A stretch of 15,347 nucleotides of DNA from Pseudomonadota bacterium. Its GTDB lineage: Bacteria > Pseudomonadota > Gammaproteobacteria > Steroidobacterales > Woeseiaceae. Within the stretch, counting starts at the first letter, position 1, and each line of letters begins with the position of its first letter. The DNA lies in NCBI GenBank assembly GCA_022567775.1, contig JADFGH010000007.1:1-15347 (forward strand), read 5' to 3'. Below the pieces are notes generated by a model. That model did not search any database. It saw only the letters and a program-made list of their open reading frames with translations, and was not told the origin of the DNA. The translations under genes were made by a program, and so were the position numbers. Below are positions 1 to 9,005 of this stretch, one piece after another.

Positions 1-191
1 GATGGGGACTCCTGACGCCGCGCATTTTCCCTGTTTAAGCTGCATGCCGCAAGCGAGATTACACCGGCATTTGCAGGTAGTGGCGCATTCTGCGAGCGAC
101 TTGCCCCATTTGATAAAAAATCGCGCATGGTGCAGCGTACAAACAGTGAGGTACAATTAATGGTTCGTATAGCCACAACACAATATACCCA

Positions 192-1352
192 ATGAGTCAT
201 TCGTATCTGTTTACCTCGGAATCCGTTTCCGAGGGTCACCCCGACAAAATATCCGACCAGATTTCCGACGCCGTCCTCGATGCGATCATCGAGCAGGATT
301 CGAAAGCACGCGTCGCCTGCGAAACCATGGTCAAGACCGGCATGGTGATCGTCGCCGGGGAAGTGACAACGAGTGCCTGGGTAGACATCGAGCACCTGGT
401 GCGCGAAACGGTGCTGGAGATCGGCTACGACGACTCCGAGATGGGTTTTGACGGTGCCTCGTGTTCCGTATTGAGTGCACTCGGCAAGCAATCGCGCGAT
501 ATCGCACAAGGTGTGGATCGCGAGGACGAACAAAGCCAGGGCGCCGGGGACCAGGGGCTCATGTTTGGTTATGCGACGAATGAAACCGAGGTCCTGATGC
601 CGGCCCCGATTACCTATGCGCACCGTCTCGTCAAGCGCCAGGCCGAGGTCCGCAAGGCCGGAATTCTGCCGTGGCTGCGGCCGGACGCAAAAAGCCAGGT
701 CACGTTTGTCTACGAAGACGAAAAACCTGTCGCCATCGATGCCGTGGTCCTGTCGTCGCAACACCATGCCGATGTCAGCCTGAAAGATCTGCGCGAGGGC
801 ATAATGGAAGAAATCATCAAGCCGGTCCTTCCCGCTGAATGGATCAGCAACAAGACGCGCTACCACATTAACCCGACCGGACGCTTCGAGATCGGCGGCC
901 CAATGGGCGATTGCGGACTGACAGGCCGCAAGATCATCGTCGACACCTACGGCGGTTCCGCACGGCATGGTGGCGGCGCGTTCTCAGGCAAGGATCCGTC
1001 GAAAGTCGACCGGTCCGCCGCCTATGCCTGCCGTTATGTCGCCAAGAACATCGTCGCAGCCGGTCTCGCCGATCGTTGCGAAATCCAGGTCGCCTACGCT
1101 ATTGGCGTCGCCGAGCCGACTTCAATCAGCGTCCAGACATTTGGCACGGGCAAGGTCAGCGAGGAAAAACTCACGGTTCTGATCCGTGAAAACTTTGACC
1201 TGCGGCCTTACGGGATTTTGCAGATGCTCGACCTGATCCGACCCATTTACAAACCGACCGCCGCCTACGGGCATTTCGGCCGGGAAGACATTGACTTCAG
1301 CTGGGAACGCACCGACAAGGCAGATGCCTTGCGCGGCGCTGTCGCAGCCTGA
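192..1352 (+). CDS. metK: S-adenosylmethionine synthetase (methionine adenosyltransferase)
   Basis: Makes S-adenosylmethionine from methionine and ATP in the cytoplasm, releasing phosphate and pyrophosphate. The 386-residue product matches the usual bacterial length (about 384) and is colinear with the E. coli enzyme. Visible signatures are SEGHPDK (residues 13-19), GAGDQG (117-122) and the phosphate-binding loop GGGAFSGKD (260-268). The ATG at 192 starts the protein at the family N-terminus ([14 protein letters not shown] follows), but no clear Shine-Dalgarno sequence precedes it. TACAAT at 152-157 could be a -10 box, although no good -35 lies at the right distance. ahcY begins 13 nt after the stop, so the two genes should form one transcript that makes SAM and removes its by-product SAH. 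Identification is secure; the promoter is a guess. Confidence 0.97.
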   Translation: MSHSYLFTSESVSEGHPDKISDQISDAVLDAIIEQDSKARVACETMVKTGMVIVAGEVTTSAWVDIEHLVRETVLEIGYDDSEMGFDGASCSVLSALGKQSRDIAQGVDREDEQSQGAGDQGLMFGYATNETEVLMPAPITYAHRLVKRQAEVRKAGILPWLRPDAKSQVTFVYEDEKPVAIDAVVLSSQHHADVSLKDLREGIMEEIIKPVLPAEWISNKTRYHINPTGRFEIGGPMGDCGLTGRKIIVDTYGGSARHGGGAFSGKDPSKVDRSAAYACRYVAKNIVAAGLADRCEIQVAYAIGVAEPTSISVQTFGTGKVSEEKLTVLIRENFDLRPYGILQMLDLIRPIYKPTAAYGHFGREDIDFSWERTDKADALRGAVAA

Positions 1353-1365
1353 CCAGGAGCCGTAC

Positions 1366-2679
<1,314 letters not shown>

Positions 2680-2686
2680 CAGAGTA

Positions 2687-2844
2687 TTGAAAAAGCCATC
2701 CATGACTTTTTCAACTTCGCCATTCGAAAAACGTGGTTTTCGAATGGCTCCCATTTTCTATGGCTTGCAGCCGTCGAAAATGGCGGGACATCCCTGTACC
2801 GCCAGCCGCCTGCCGAAAAACAAAATTTTTCAACAGGCGGCTGG
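2687..2844. repeat. Cascade of five hairpins, probable dispersed palindromic repeat
   Basis: Five consecutive inverted repeats fill this stretch. A: 2687-2695 pairs with 2706-2714 (9 bp, TTGAAAAAG). B: 2719-2730 pairs perfectly with 2737-2748 (12 bp) around a 6-nt loop. C: 2751-2758 pairs with 2776-2783, with an inner 4-bp stem at 2762-2765 and 2769-2772. D: 2782-2786 pairs with 2799-2803, with an inner ACA/TGT stem and the tetraloop TCCC. E: 2802-2812 pairs perfectly with 2834-2844 (11 bp), with an inner GAAAAA/TTTTTC stem. Arms of D and E share two bases. TTGAAAAA near the left end (2687) recurs inverted at 2826-2833, so the block may also close on itself. It lies after ahcY and before cpdA and could end the ahcY transcript. 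Dispersed copies elsewhere in the genome are expected but not visible here. Confidence 0.75.
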
Positions 2845-2920
2845 GTCGCGGCCGCAGTGGCCGGATCTGCTGCAAAACGCTATCATCTGTGTCACTGGGG
2901 TCTGAGCGAGTCGAAACGCC

Positions 2921-3706
2921 ATTCATACGTCGTCCGATCCTGTCCGGGTTCTGCATGTCACAGACCCACATTTGTTCGCCGATTCAGAATCGAGTCTGCG
3001 CGGAACGGTAACCCATTCATCGCTGTCACGCGTACTTCAACATATCGCCGCGGCAAACTGGCCGGCCGATATGGTGGCCATGACAGGCGACCTTATCCAG
3101 GACGACAGCCGCGCCGCCTACGATCGATTCTGCGAACTTATGTCGACCTTGAATTTGCCGGTGTACTGCGTACCCGGCAACCATGACGTTCGCGACCTGA
3201 TGCGCGATGCGGTTTCACAGGATCCGTTTCATTATTGCGCGTCCGTGCACATCAATAACTGGCTCATTACAGGCATTGACAGTTGCATCCACGATGATGC
3301 CGGCGGACGGGTGGATGATGACGAACTGGACAGGCTCGCGAAAATTCTTGCCCGGACCAGTGCCGAGCACGTCCTGATCTGCCTGCACCATCCACCATTG
3401 CCGGTCGGCAGCAAGTGGCTGGACCAGGTTGGCCTTAAGAACGGCGACGAATTTCTCAGGATGATTGCGCAGCCAGGCAACGTTCGTGCAGCAATATTCG
3501 GCCACGTACACCAGGCCTTCGAAGGCAACCATGCATCGATAAAAATCATCGGCACGCCCTCTACCTGTCGCCAGTTCATGGTCGCAAATGAAGGCTTCGC
3601 CCTTGATGAGCACCCGCCTGCCTACCGCCGGATCAGTTTGCACGCGGATGGACACCTCGAACATGAGCTGATCTGGCTCGATCCTGAGGGCGACCAGCCG
3701 CAATGA
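2921..3706 (+). CDS. cpdA: 3',5'-cyclic-AMP phosphodiesterase, CpdA/Icc type, start codon abnormal
   Basis: A calcineurin-like metallophosphoesterase predicted to hydrolyse cAMP in the cytoplasm. All metal-site motifs are present: DPH (2963-2971), GD (3086-3091), GNHD (3176-3187), the LHHPPLPVG segment and GHVH (3500-3511). The later IGTPSTCRQF segment is typical of CpdA rather than of generic phosphoesterases. The start is the problem. The frame opens after a stop at 2903-2905, and no ATG, GTG or TTG occurs before DPH. The first canonical start, TTG at 2972, would remove DPH and leave a dead enzyme. I provisionally begin at ATT 2921, which has a weak GAGCGAG upstream. A frameshift from a GTG at 2889 in another frame is an alternative. 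The stop overlaps the next ATG by 4 nt (ATGA), implying coupled translation. Function is fairly sure; the 5' end is not. Confidence 0.85.
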   Translation: MHTSSDPVRVLHVTDPHLFADSESSLRGTVTHSSLSRVLQHIAAANWPADMVAMTGDLIQDDSRAAYDRFCELMSTLNLPVYCVPGNHDVRDLMRDAVSQDPFHYCASVHINNWLITGIDSCIHDDAGGRVDDDELDRLAKILARTSAEHVLICLHHPPLPVGSKWLDQVGLKNGDEFLRMIAQPGNVRAAIFGHVHQAFEGNHASIKIIGTPSTCRQFMVANEGFALDEHPPAYRRISLHADGHLEHELIWLDPEGDQPQ

Positions 3707-4593
3707 AATTTTTCTCCGGAATCTGGCTGAGCCTGCTGCTTGCCGGCTGCCCGGCGCTCGCCGCCGAAAACGGTCATCCGGTGTCGATGTGGCAGATTGA
3801 GGGCGCGAGCAATAGCATCTATCTGTTGGGTTCGATCCATATGCTGCGCGAACAGGATCACCCGATTCCCTCGGTGATCTATGCGGCGTACAGGGAGGCC
3901 GAGGCGTTGATCATGGAACTCGATATGGACGATATCGATCCGGTCGCGGACCAGGCGCTTGCGACTGAATTGGGGCTGATACAGGACGGCAGGACGTTGC
4001 ACGACCTGATGGGCCCTGAGCGGTACGCGGAGGCGGAATCGCTGGCGGCGGAGTTGCAGATACCGCTGAGGCTACTCGATCAATCGGAGCCATGGTACGC
4101 CGCAGTCAATGTTGAAATTATGATGCTGATGCGCATTGGATTTAACCCGATGCATGGGATCGAATTTCACCTGTCCGAGTTGGCGAAGCGTGACCACAAG
4201 GAAATTTTCGGGCTGGAGACCACACGTCAGCAACTTGAGTTTCTCGACAACCTGTCGCTTGCGTCGCAACGCGAGATGCTGATTCAGACCTTGTCTGACA
4301 GCATGGGACTCGCACAGGTCATGGACGATATGATCGATGCCTGGCGTTACGGTGACATCGAGTTCCTCGAAAAAAATCTGCTCGCCGACATGCAGGAATT
4401 CGCGGAATTGTACGAGGCAATCGTTGTAAACCGAAACAGAAACTGGGTAGAGAAGATCCAGGAATTACTGAGTGAGAAAGACGATTACCTGATCGTCGTC
4501 GGTGCGCTGCACCTGGTTGGCGAGCAAGGCGTGCCATATTTGCTGTCACAGCGTGGCTTTGACGTAATACAGCTACACCAACCCGCCGAATAA
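3703..4593 (+). CDS. TraB/GumN-family protein, exported or lipoprotein
   Basis: A 296-residue member of the TraB/GumN (PrgY-like) family, whose biochemical role is poorly defined; a metal-dependent protease-like activity has been proposed for relatives. Family hallmarks are the N-terminal GSIHML (residues 43-48), a central GFNPMHGIEF segment and the C-terminal VVGALHLVGEQGV (265-277), where the conserved histidines and glutamates lie. The N-terminus is a signal peptide: a lysine, a hydrophobic core, then LAGC (13-16), a plausible lipobox with Cys16, or alternatively signal peptidase I cleavage after ALA. It therefore acts outside the cytoplasm. The ATG overlaps the cpdA stop by 4 nt, so the two are translationally coupled. 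The stop codon at 4591-4593 directly abuts an inverted-repeat element. Family assignment is good; substrate and role are unknown. Confidence 0.85.
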   Translation: MKFFSGIWLSLLLAGCPALAAENGHPVSMWQIEGASNSIYLLGSIHMLREQDHPIPSVIYAAYREAEALIMELDMDDIDPVADQALATELGLIQDGRTLHDLMGPERYAEAESLAAELQIPLRLLDQSEPWYAAVNVEIMMLMRIGFNPMHGIEFHLSELAKRDHKEIFGLETTRQQLEFLDNLSLASQREMLIQTLSDSMGLAQVMDDMIDAWRYGDIEFLEKNLLADMQEFAELYEAIVVNRNRNWVEKIQELLSEKDDYLIVVGALHLVGEQGVPYLLSQRGFDVIQLHQPAE

Positions 4594-4743
4594 GGAATCG
4601 CGGCTAAAGCCCAATTTGCCTGCTCTGACAATTATGGAATCAGGGTCAGTGCAAATTGATCTTTAGTGCAATAAATGTCAGTCCGCACCACACAAATCCC
4701 ATTTGTTAAATCGCAGGCGGACTGGGCTTCAGCCACGATTCCT
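4593..4743. repeat. Palindromic element with 21-bp terminal inverted repeats (MITE/REP-like)
   Basis: GGAATCGCGGCTAAAGCCCA (4594-4613) is repeated inverted at 4723-4742 with two mismatches, and one more pair (4593/4743) extends the arms to 21 bp. Inside lie further nested stems: 4625-4635 with 4671-4681 (10 of 11 paired), and 4679-4686 with 4717-4724 (8 bp). The arms resemble the REP sequences at 6278 and 14438. The element fills the whole gap between the convergent TraB-family and rubredoxin genes. Its arms touch the TAA of one gene and the TAG of the other, so it could terminate transcription from both sides. No transposase is encoded. Confidence 0.75.
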
Positions 4744-4906
4744 AGATTTCGACCATCTTGAAGTCCTCTTTACCAGCCCCACAGTCGGGACAACGCCAGG
4801 AAAGGGGCACATCGTCCCACCTCGTCCCGGGCGCAATACCGGATTCGGGCTCACCCTCTTCCTCGTTATATACGAACCCGCAAATCAGACACATGTAGGC
4901 CTTCAT
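4742..4906 (-). CDS. Rubredoxin
   Basis: A 54-residue single-iron electron carrier. The two CxxC iron-binding knuckles are plain: CLICG near the N-terminus and CPDCG near the C-terminus. Between them lies the usual rubredoxin core ([18 protein letters not shown]). The ATG at 4904-4906 gives [10 protein letters not shown] and a normal rubredoxin length. An in-frame ATG further upstream (4987) would add 27 non-conserved residues and run into the hemL leader. No strong Shine-Dalgarno is visible. It diverges from hemL, with 96 nt between the two starts. The partner could be a rubredoxin reductase or an oxygenase, none of which is in this window. The function as an electron carrier is secure; the physiological pathway is unknown. 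Confidence 0.93.
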   Translation of the reverse strand: MKAYMCLICGFVYNEEEGEPESGIAPGTRWDDVPLSWRCPDCGAGKEDFKMVEI

Positions 4907-5002
4907 AGCGGAATAGTTTGCACCAAGGCCCATTGCCAATCCAGAGGGTTTTCGAAAGATAAGCGCTTCTGTAGCATGCAGGGTCACAGCGCGGGGAATC
5001 AG

Positions 5003-6271
5003 ATGAATTTATTCACAGAGGCCAAGAAATATATCGCCGGCGGCGTCAACTCGCCGGTGCGGGCATTCGCCGGCGTCGGCGGTGATCCGGTATTCATAAA
5101 GAGTGCAAAAGGCGCGTGGCTCGAGACCGAGGATGGCCGCCAGTTAATCGACTACGTCGGTTCGTGGGGCCCAATGATCCTTGGACACGCGCATCCGGCC
5201 GTCGTCGACGCCGTCAAGGAGGCTGCGGACCGGTCTTTAAGTTTTGGTGCACCTACTGTGATCGAAACAGCGCTTGCGCGAAAAATCTGTGAATACATGC
5301 CGTCGATCGAGCGCATCAGAATGGTCAGCTCCGGAACAGAAGCGACGATGAGCGCGATCCGGCTCGCGCGCGGACATACCGGTCGCGACAAGATCGTAAA
5401 ATTTGAAGGCTGTTACCACGGACATTCGGATTCATTGCTGATCAAGGCGGGATCCGGCGCCCTGACGCTGGGTGTTCCGAGTTCTCCGGGTGTTCCTGCC
5501 AGCCTGGCAGAACACACGATAACGCTCGAGTACAACAATTGCGGCGCGGTCGATAGAGCCTTCGACGAACTGGGCGAACAGATTGCCTGTGTGATCGTAG
5601 AACCGATAGCGGGTAACATGAACATGGTGCCGCCGGTCGAGGGATTTCTCGATGCCCTGAGAGCGAGGTGCACCGATGCAGGCGCTCTGCTGATCTTCGA
5701 TGAGGTCATGACCGGTTTTCGAGTGGCACGCGGTGGCGCGCAGGAGTTGTTTAGCATCAAAGCGGATCTTACGACAATCGGCAAGATTGTCGGTGGTGGC
5801 ATGCCGGCGGCAGCATTTGGCGGCCGCGCCGATGTAATGTCGAGCATCGCGCCCGACGGACCTGTCTACCAGGCAGGCACGCTATCCGGAAATCCGCTCG
5901 CGATGGCTGCCGGCCTTACAACACTGCAGCAAATCGAAGATCCGGCATTTTTCGACTCACTCACTGCGCAAACGCGGAATCTTGCAGACGGCCTCGCCGC
6001 AGAATCACGCTCGGCCAACGTTCCGTTGTCGGTCGAGGCGTGCGGCGGCATGTTCGGTTTCGTATTTTGTTCCGATGGGCCGGTACGCAGATTCAGCCAG
6101 GTTGCCGCCGCAGATATCGATCGCTTCAGAAAATTTTTCCACGGTATGCTCGAACAGGGTATCTACCTGGCGCCCTCTGCATTCGAAGCGGGCTTCGTCT
6201 CGGCCGCACATGGTGACGACGAAATCTCTCGCACGCTGGATGCGGCAAGAACGGTATTCAAATCGCTGTAG
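5003..6271 (+). CDS. hemL: Glutamate-1-semialdehyde 2,1-aminomutase
   Basis: A PLP enzyme that converts glutamate-1-semialdehyde to 5-aminolevulinate, the committed C5-route precursor of haem and other tetrapyrroles. The product has 422 residues (E. coli about 426). Visible motifs are [10 protein letters not shown] at the N-terminus, [38 protein letters not shown], the PLP-lysine segment [10 protein letters not shown] (Lys261) and [11 protein letters not shown] chose ATG 5003, preceded by GGGGA (4993-4997). The open frame reaches back to 4703, but that part runs antisense through rubredoxin and has no family similarity; ATG 4976 is a less likely alternative. Transcription probably ends at the hairpin with a T-tract at 6290-6350. 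Confidence 0.97.
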   Translation: MNLFTEAKKYIAGGVNSPVRAFAGVGGDPVFIKSAKGAWLETEDGRQLIDYVGSWGPMILGHAHPAVVDAVKEAADRSLSFGAPTVIETALARKICEYMPSIERIRMVSSGTEATMSAIRLARGHTGRDKIVKFEGCYHGHSDSLLIKAGSGALTLGVPSSPGVPASLAEHTITLEYNNCGAVDRAFDELGEQIACVIVEPIAGNMNMVPPVEGFLDALRARCTDAGALLIFDEVMTGFRVARGGAQELFSIKADLTTIGKIVGGGMPAAAFGGRADVMSSIAPDGPVYQAGTLSGNPLAMAAGLTTLQQIEDPAFFDSLTAQTRNLADGLAAESRSANVPLSVEACGGMFGFVFCSDGPVRRFSQVAAADIDRFRKFFHGMLEQGIYLAPSAFEAGFVSAAHGDDEISRTLDAARTVFKSL

Positions 6272-6277
6272 CAAAAG

Positions 6278-6350
6278 GAATCGCGGCTGAAGCCGCTCCC
6301 ACAGTGCCAATAGAAAACCTGTGCGAGCGGCTTGTGGGAGCGGCTTTTTT
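6278..6350 (+). terminator. REP-derived rho-independent terminator of hemL
   Basis: AAGCCGCTCCCACA (6290-6303) pairs perfectly with TGTGGGAGCGGCTT (6333-6346), followed by a run of six T within 6345-6350. This is a strong terminator shape 18 nt after the hemL stop. The left half is also a REP-like unit: TCGCGGCTGAAGCCGCTCCC contains its own 6-bp stem, GCGGCT/AGCCGC. GAGCGGCTT occurs twice with a 13-nt period (6325-6333 and 6338-6346). A mobile palindrome therefore seems to have been used as a terminator. The structure is directly visible; activity is inferred. Confidence 0.8.
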
Positions 6351-6369
6351 GTACATGGATGTGCAAGTA

Positions 6370-6414
6370 GCGACGAGCCGCGATTAGATCGCGGCCGGAG
6401 GCCGTTCCTACGGA
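6370..6414 (-). repeat. REP-like palindrome overlapping the 3' end of the LON-domain gene
   Basis: Read on the minus strand, this begins with GTAGGAACGGCCTCCGGCCG (6411 down to 6392), with the 5-bp stem CGGCC/GGCCG, followed by the 7-bp palindrome CCGCGAT-TAG-ATCGCGG (6378-6394). The GTAG head plus a short GC-rich stem is the layout of REP sequences in Pseudomonas and Stenotrophomonas. The TAG inside GTAG is the stop codon of the LON-domain gene (6408-6410), so the repeat and the coding region overlap. Confidence 0.7.
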
Positions 6415-6983
6415 CCGCGCACGGTGTCCAGCACTTCGCGCATCATTTCCAGGCACCGGACAGGATCATCTGCTTCAAGACAATTTTGTTTTTGCTCCGG
6501 CGTAATCGGCAAAATTTCTGCGAAGCGGTATCCCACCCACCCCGCATCATCGAATTTCTTTTCCAGGGTTTCGTACAGGCGCCCGAGATCTTCGAGCACG
6601 CCCGACAAAATATTTGCCAGCGGCCGGTATTCGTCCGGGAGAGTGCGCACTGTCTCCGTTGGGATGAGCTCGATGTCGCCAATGTTTAGTCCGTCAGGCT
6701 CCCGGCTGCTGGACAACAACCGGAATCGCTGCTCGCCAACCGCCGTTATGCCAAGCAGCCCGTCGCTGCCCTGGTACCAGTCGGTGATCCTGGCAAGCGT
6801 GCCAATATCGTAGGTTGTTGCCGGCCCGGCTTCGCTGCCGGTTTTGATCAAGAGCACACCGAACGGGCTGTCGTTTTTTATACATTTGCTGGTCATATCG
6901 AGATAGCGCGGCTCGAAAATTCGCAGTGGTAACGGGCCGCCTGGATAAAGAACGGTACGCAATGGAAACAAGGGAACTTTCAT
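6408..6983 (-). CDS. LON substrate-binding-domain protein (no protease domain)
   Basis: A 191-residue stand-alone protein made almost entirely of the domain found at the N-terminus of Lon protease (PF02190 type). The opening VPLFPLRTVLYPGGPLPLRIFEPRYLDM is diagnostic, and the segment DGLLGITAVGEQRFRLL (about residues 73-89) is the second typical strand region. There is no AAA+ or Ser-Lys protease part, and the length is normal for the stand-alone family. Its role is not established; it may bind unfolded or specific proteins. The start at 6983 keeps the family N-terminus but has no clear ribosome-binding site. It lies 36 nt after mpl on the same strand and could be the last gene of that operon. 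Its stop codon lies inside a REP-like repeat. Confidence 0.9.
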   Translation of the reverse strand: MKVPLFPLRTVLYPGGPLPLRIFEPRYLDMTSKCIKNDSPFGVLLIKTGSEAGPATTYDIGTLARITDWYQGSDGLLGITAVGEQRFRLLSSSREPDGLNIGDIELIPTETVRTLPDEYRPLANILSGVLEDLGRLYETLEKKFDDAGWVGYRFAEILPITPEQKQNCLEADDPVRCLEMMREVLDTVRGP

Positions 6984-7019
6984 TACGTCAGTATAGAAAA
7001 CAGGGGACAGATTGCTGCC

Positions 7020-8411
7020 TCACGCTTCATGCCGTTGGTTTGTCGCCAGGCGTTTTTTTTGCAACGCCATGGTGAGTTTTTGGCGGGTGGCGCCGAAACT
7101 GCCATTGCTCATGAAAACCATTTGGTCACCGGCCAGCAATTTGCTTTCGAGTGATGCAAGCAGTTCATCGTAATCTCCGAACAATTGCAGGCGCTTCCCC
7201 AGGCCGCCAAGGCTCGCATCGAAATCAGCAGCAAGTTCGTCTGGACGGTAAACAAAGATCAGATCAGCCCCGGATAGTGACTTGGGTAGCGACTCTTTGT
7301 GTACGCCCATTTTCATCGTGTTCGAACGGGGCTCCAGCGCAATGACAATGCGTTGACCTGGAAAACGTTTTTTCAAGCCCTCTATCGTGCGCCGGATGGC
7401 CGTCGGGTGATGCGCAAAATCATCGTAAATCGCGACATCGGAGACAGTCGCCGTTCTCTCCATGCGACGCTTTACACCAGAAAAACGGGACAAAGCATCC
7501 ACAGCTTGCTTTAGCGGTACGCCGGCTGATTTGGCAGCGGCAACTGCCGCCAGCGCGTTCTCGAGGTTGTAGGCGCCACCGAGTTGCCACGCGACCTCCG
7601 CGGACTCGCCATTACTGTGCGCAATGCGGATACGCCGTTCACCGGCGTCGGCGAAGCTTGCACGCCAAGCGCTGTCATCGTCCAAACCGAAATTCTCGAC
7701 CGGCGTCCAGCATCCTTGCTCAAGCATTTTGGCAATGTTCTTGTCGTGTGCATTGACTATGACGCGCCCGTTCGACGGAAGCGTTCGCATCAACTGATGA
7801 AACTGCCAGTAGATGGCTTCGATGTCGGCGTATATGTCCGCGTGATCGAATTCCAGGTTATTGATTATCAGCGTCTGTGGCCGGTAGTGGACGAACTTGG
7901 CGCGTTTATCAAAAAATGCGGTATCGTACTCGTCCGCCTCAACCACGAAATAATCCGATTCTCCGGAGCGGGCGGAGACTTCGAAATTCACTGGTATGCC
8001 GCCGATGAGAAATCCTGGCGCAAGCCCTGCGTCATCCAGGATCCATGCCAGGATGCTTGCCGTTGTCGTCTTGCCGTGGGTGCCCGAGACAGCAATTACC
8101 TGCCGCTTGTACAATACATGCTTGGCCAGCCATTGCGGACCCGAACAATAGGGAATGCGCCGATCGAGCATGGTCTCGACGGCCGGATTGCCACGGCTCA
8201 TTGCGTTGCCAACCACAACGTAGTCAGGCACCCGATCCAGATGCTGCGGTTCGTATCCTTCCATGATGTCTACACCCAGGTCTTTCAGCTGGGTGCTCAT
8301 CGGTGGGTATACGTTCGCGTCGCTGCCGGTTACTTCGTGACCCGCAGCCCTGGCGAGCGCCGCAACGCCACCCATGAAGGTTCCACAGATACCGAGAATG
8401 TGTATGTGCAT
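7020..8411 (-). CDS. mpl: UDP-N-acetylmuramate:L-alanyl-gamma-D-glutamyl-meso-diaminopimelate ligase
   Basis: Cytoplasmic murein-recycling ligase that joins the recovered tripeptide L-Ala-gamma-D-Glu-meso-DAP to UDP-MurNAc. It belongs to the Mur ligase family. The N-terminal IHILGICGTFMGG (residues 3-15) and GSDANVYPPMST (29-40) separate Mpl from MurC. The ATP P-loop SGTHGKTTT is at 109-117, and further family segments are EADEYD.AFFDKR, NNLEFDHADI, DDFAHHPTAI, LEPRSNTMKMG and the C-terminal VFMSNGSFG. The 463 residues match the family. The gene starts 9 nt after a small membrane-protein gene, suggesting co-transcription. Its presence implies DAP-type peptidoglycan and recycling. A 350-codon frame lies antisense to it, but it is a shadow. 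Confidence 0.97.
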   Translation of the reverse strand: MHIHILGICGTFMGGVAALARAAGHEVTGSDANVYPPMSTQLKDLGVDIMEGYEPQHLDRVPDYVVVGNAMSRGNPAVETMLDRRIPYCSGPQWLAKHVLYKRQVIAVSGTHGKTTTASILAWILDDAGLAPGFLIGGIPVNFEVSARSGESDYFVVEADEYDTAFFDKRAKFVHYRPQTLIINNLEFDHADIYADIEAIYWQFHQLMRTLPSNGRVIVNAHDKNIAKMLEQGCWTPVENFGLDDDSAWRASFADAGERRIRIAHSNGESAEVAWQLGGAYNLENALAAVAAAKSAGVPLKQAVDALSRFSGVKRRMERTATVSDVAIYDDFAHHPTAIRRTIEGLKKRFPGQRIVIALEPRSNTMKMGVHKESLPKSLSGADLIFVYRPDELAADFDASLGGLGKRLQLFGDYDELLASLESKLLAGDQMVFMSNGSFGATRQKLTMALQKKRLATNQRHEA

Positions 8412-8420
8412 ATGCCGCGC

Positions 8421-8888
8421 CTATGTCCGGCCGGTCATGATCGATTGAAACGCATATTGCACAATGAACACGATCATTGCGATGACGATACCAATATACC
8501 AGTGCTGATCAATGCCTCGCGCGATGATATGGCCTTCAACAGGTACCGACCAGATAATAATGAGCGTCGCAACGATGACCGCAATGTTGCCGCCGAGAAA
8601 CGGATTCAACAGCACATATGCGGCAACAAAGAGTAAGGTCAGTATCGAACCACACGCGATGATGGCGGACACAACCGGCACGAAGCGGTGAAAAAAACCA
8701 GTTACAAAAAGTATCGCGGCATAAATTCCCATACCCAGCAAATTGGTCATCAATGTCAGCAGGTGACTGTGGTCTTCGCCAAGGTTGATGAGCGTTGCCG
8801 CGACAAACGACGAAAACTGCATCAAGACCAGCGCGAATAAAAAAACCAGCCACGAATCCGGAACCTGCTCCGGACTCTTGCGCAGCAT
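8421..8888 (-). CDS. Small polytopic membrane protein of unknown function
   Basis: I do not recognise a family with confidence. The 155-residue product starts with a short charged segment (MLRKSPEQVPDSW) and then has about five hydrophobic stretches, near residues 14-34, 46-66, 72-94, 100-117 and 131-148, so it is almost certainly an inner-membrane protein. No catalytic motif is visible. Polar residues that might matter are the EDHSH patch after the first segment and EGH before the last loop. It lies directly upstream of mpl (9-nt gap, same strand), which suggests shared expression and possibly a role around envelope or murein recycling; that is inference from position only. The start at 8888 has GAG about 10 nt upstream. 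Its promoter must lie in the 117-nt divergent spacer with rnd. Confidence 0.8.
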   Translation of the reverse strand: MLRKSPEQVPDSWLVFLFALVLMQFSSFVAATLINLGEDHSHLLTLMTNLLGMGIYAAILFVTGFFHRFVPVVSAIIACGSILTLLFVAAYVLLNPFLGGNIAVIVATLIIIWSVPVEGHIIARGIDQHWYIGIVIAMIVFIVQYAFQSIMTGRT

Positions 8889-9005
8889 GATGATCTCGAT
8901 AAATGTTCTGAGAAGAAGTTGCAGGGTTCTGTCACAATAGCAATATGCCCGGCCACCATCATCTCACGATACCCGCTGCAACCGAAGTCCCTTTCAATTC
9001 ACGTT

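Noticed and set aside
1..191. Possible SAM or SAH riboswitch, or a divergent gene start, upstream of metK.
   Set aside because: No recognisable riboswitch core was found. On the minus strand an ATG at 25 or 45 opens toward the edge, but fewer than 16 codons are visible, so no gene can be claimed.
4703..5002. N-terminal extension of hemL by 100 codons.
   Set aside because: It reads antisense through rubredoxin; HemL proteins begin at the [18 protein letters not shown] segment at 5003, which has its own ribosome-binding site.
6990..6995. TATACT on the minus strand as a -10 box for the LON-domain gene.
   Set aside because: It is only 7 nt from the ATG and no -35 sits at 16-18 nt, so it would imply a leaderless transcript without further support.
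7001..7011. CAGGGGACAG-like sequence between mpl and the LON-domain gene, similar to the arms of the 10804 element.
   Set aside because: Only about ten bases match and no inverted partner is present; it may be a remnant, but chance cannot be excluded.
7584..8636. A 350-codon open frame on the plus strand.
   Set aside because: It lies antisense to mpl and the membrane-protein gene, shows no family motif, and is a codon-bias shadow of well-recognised genes.
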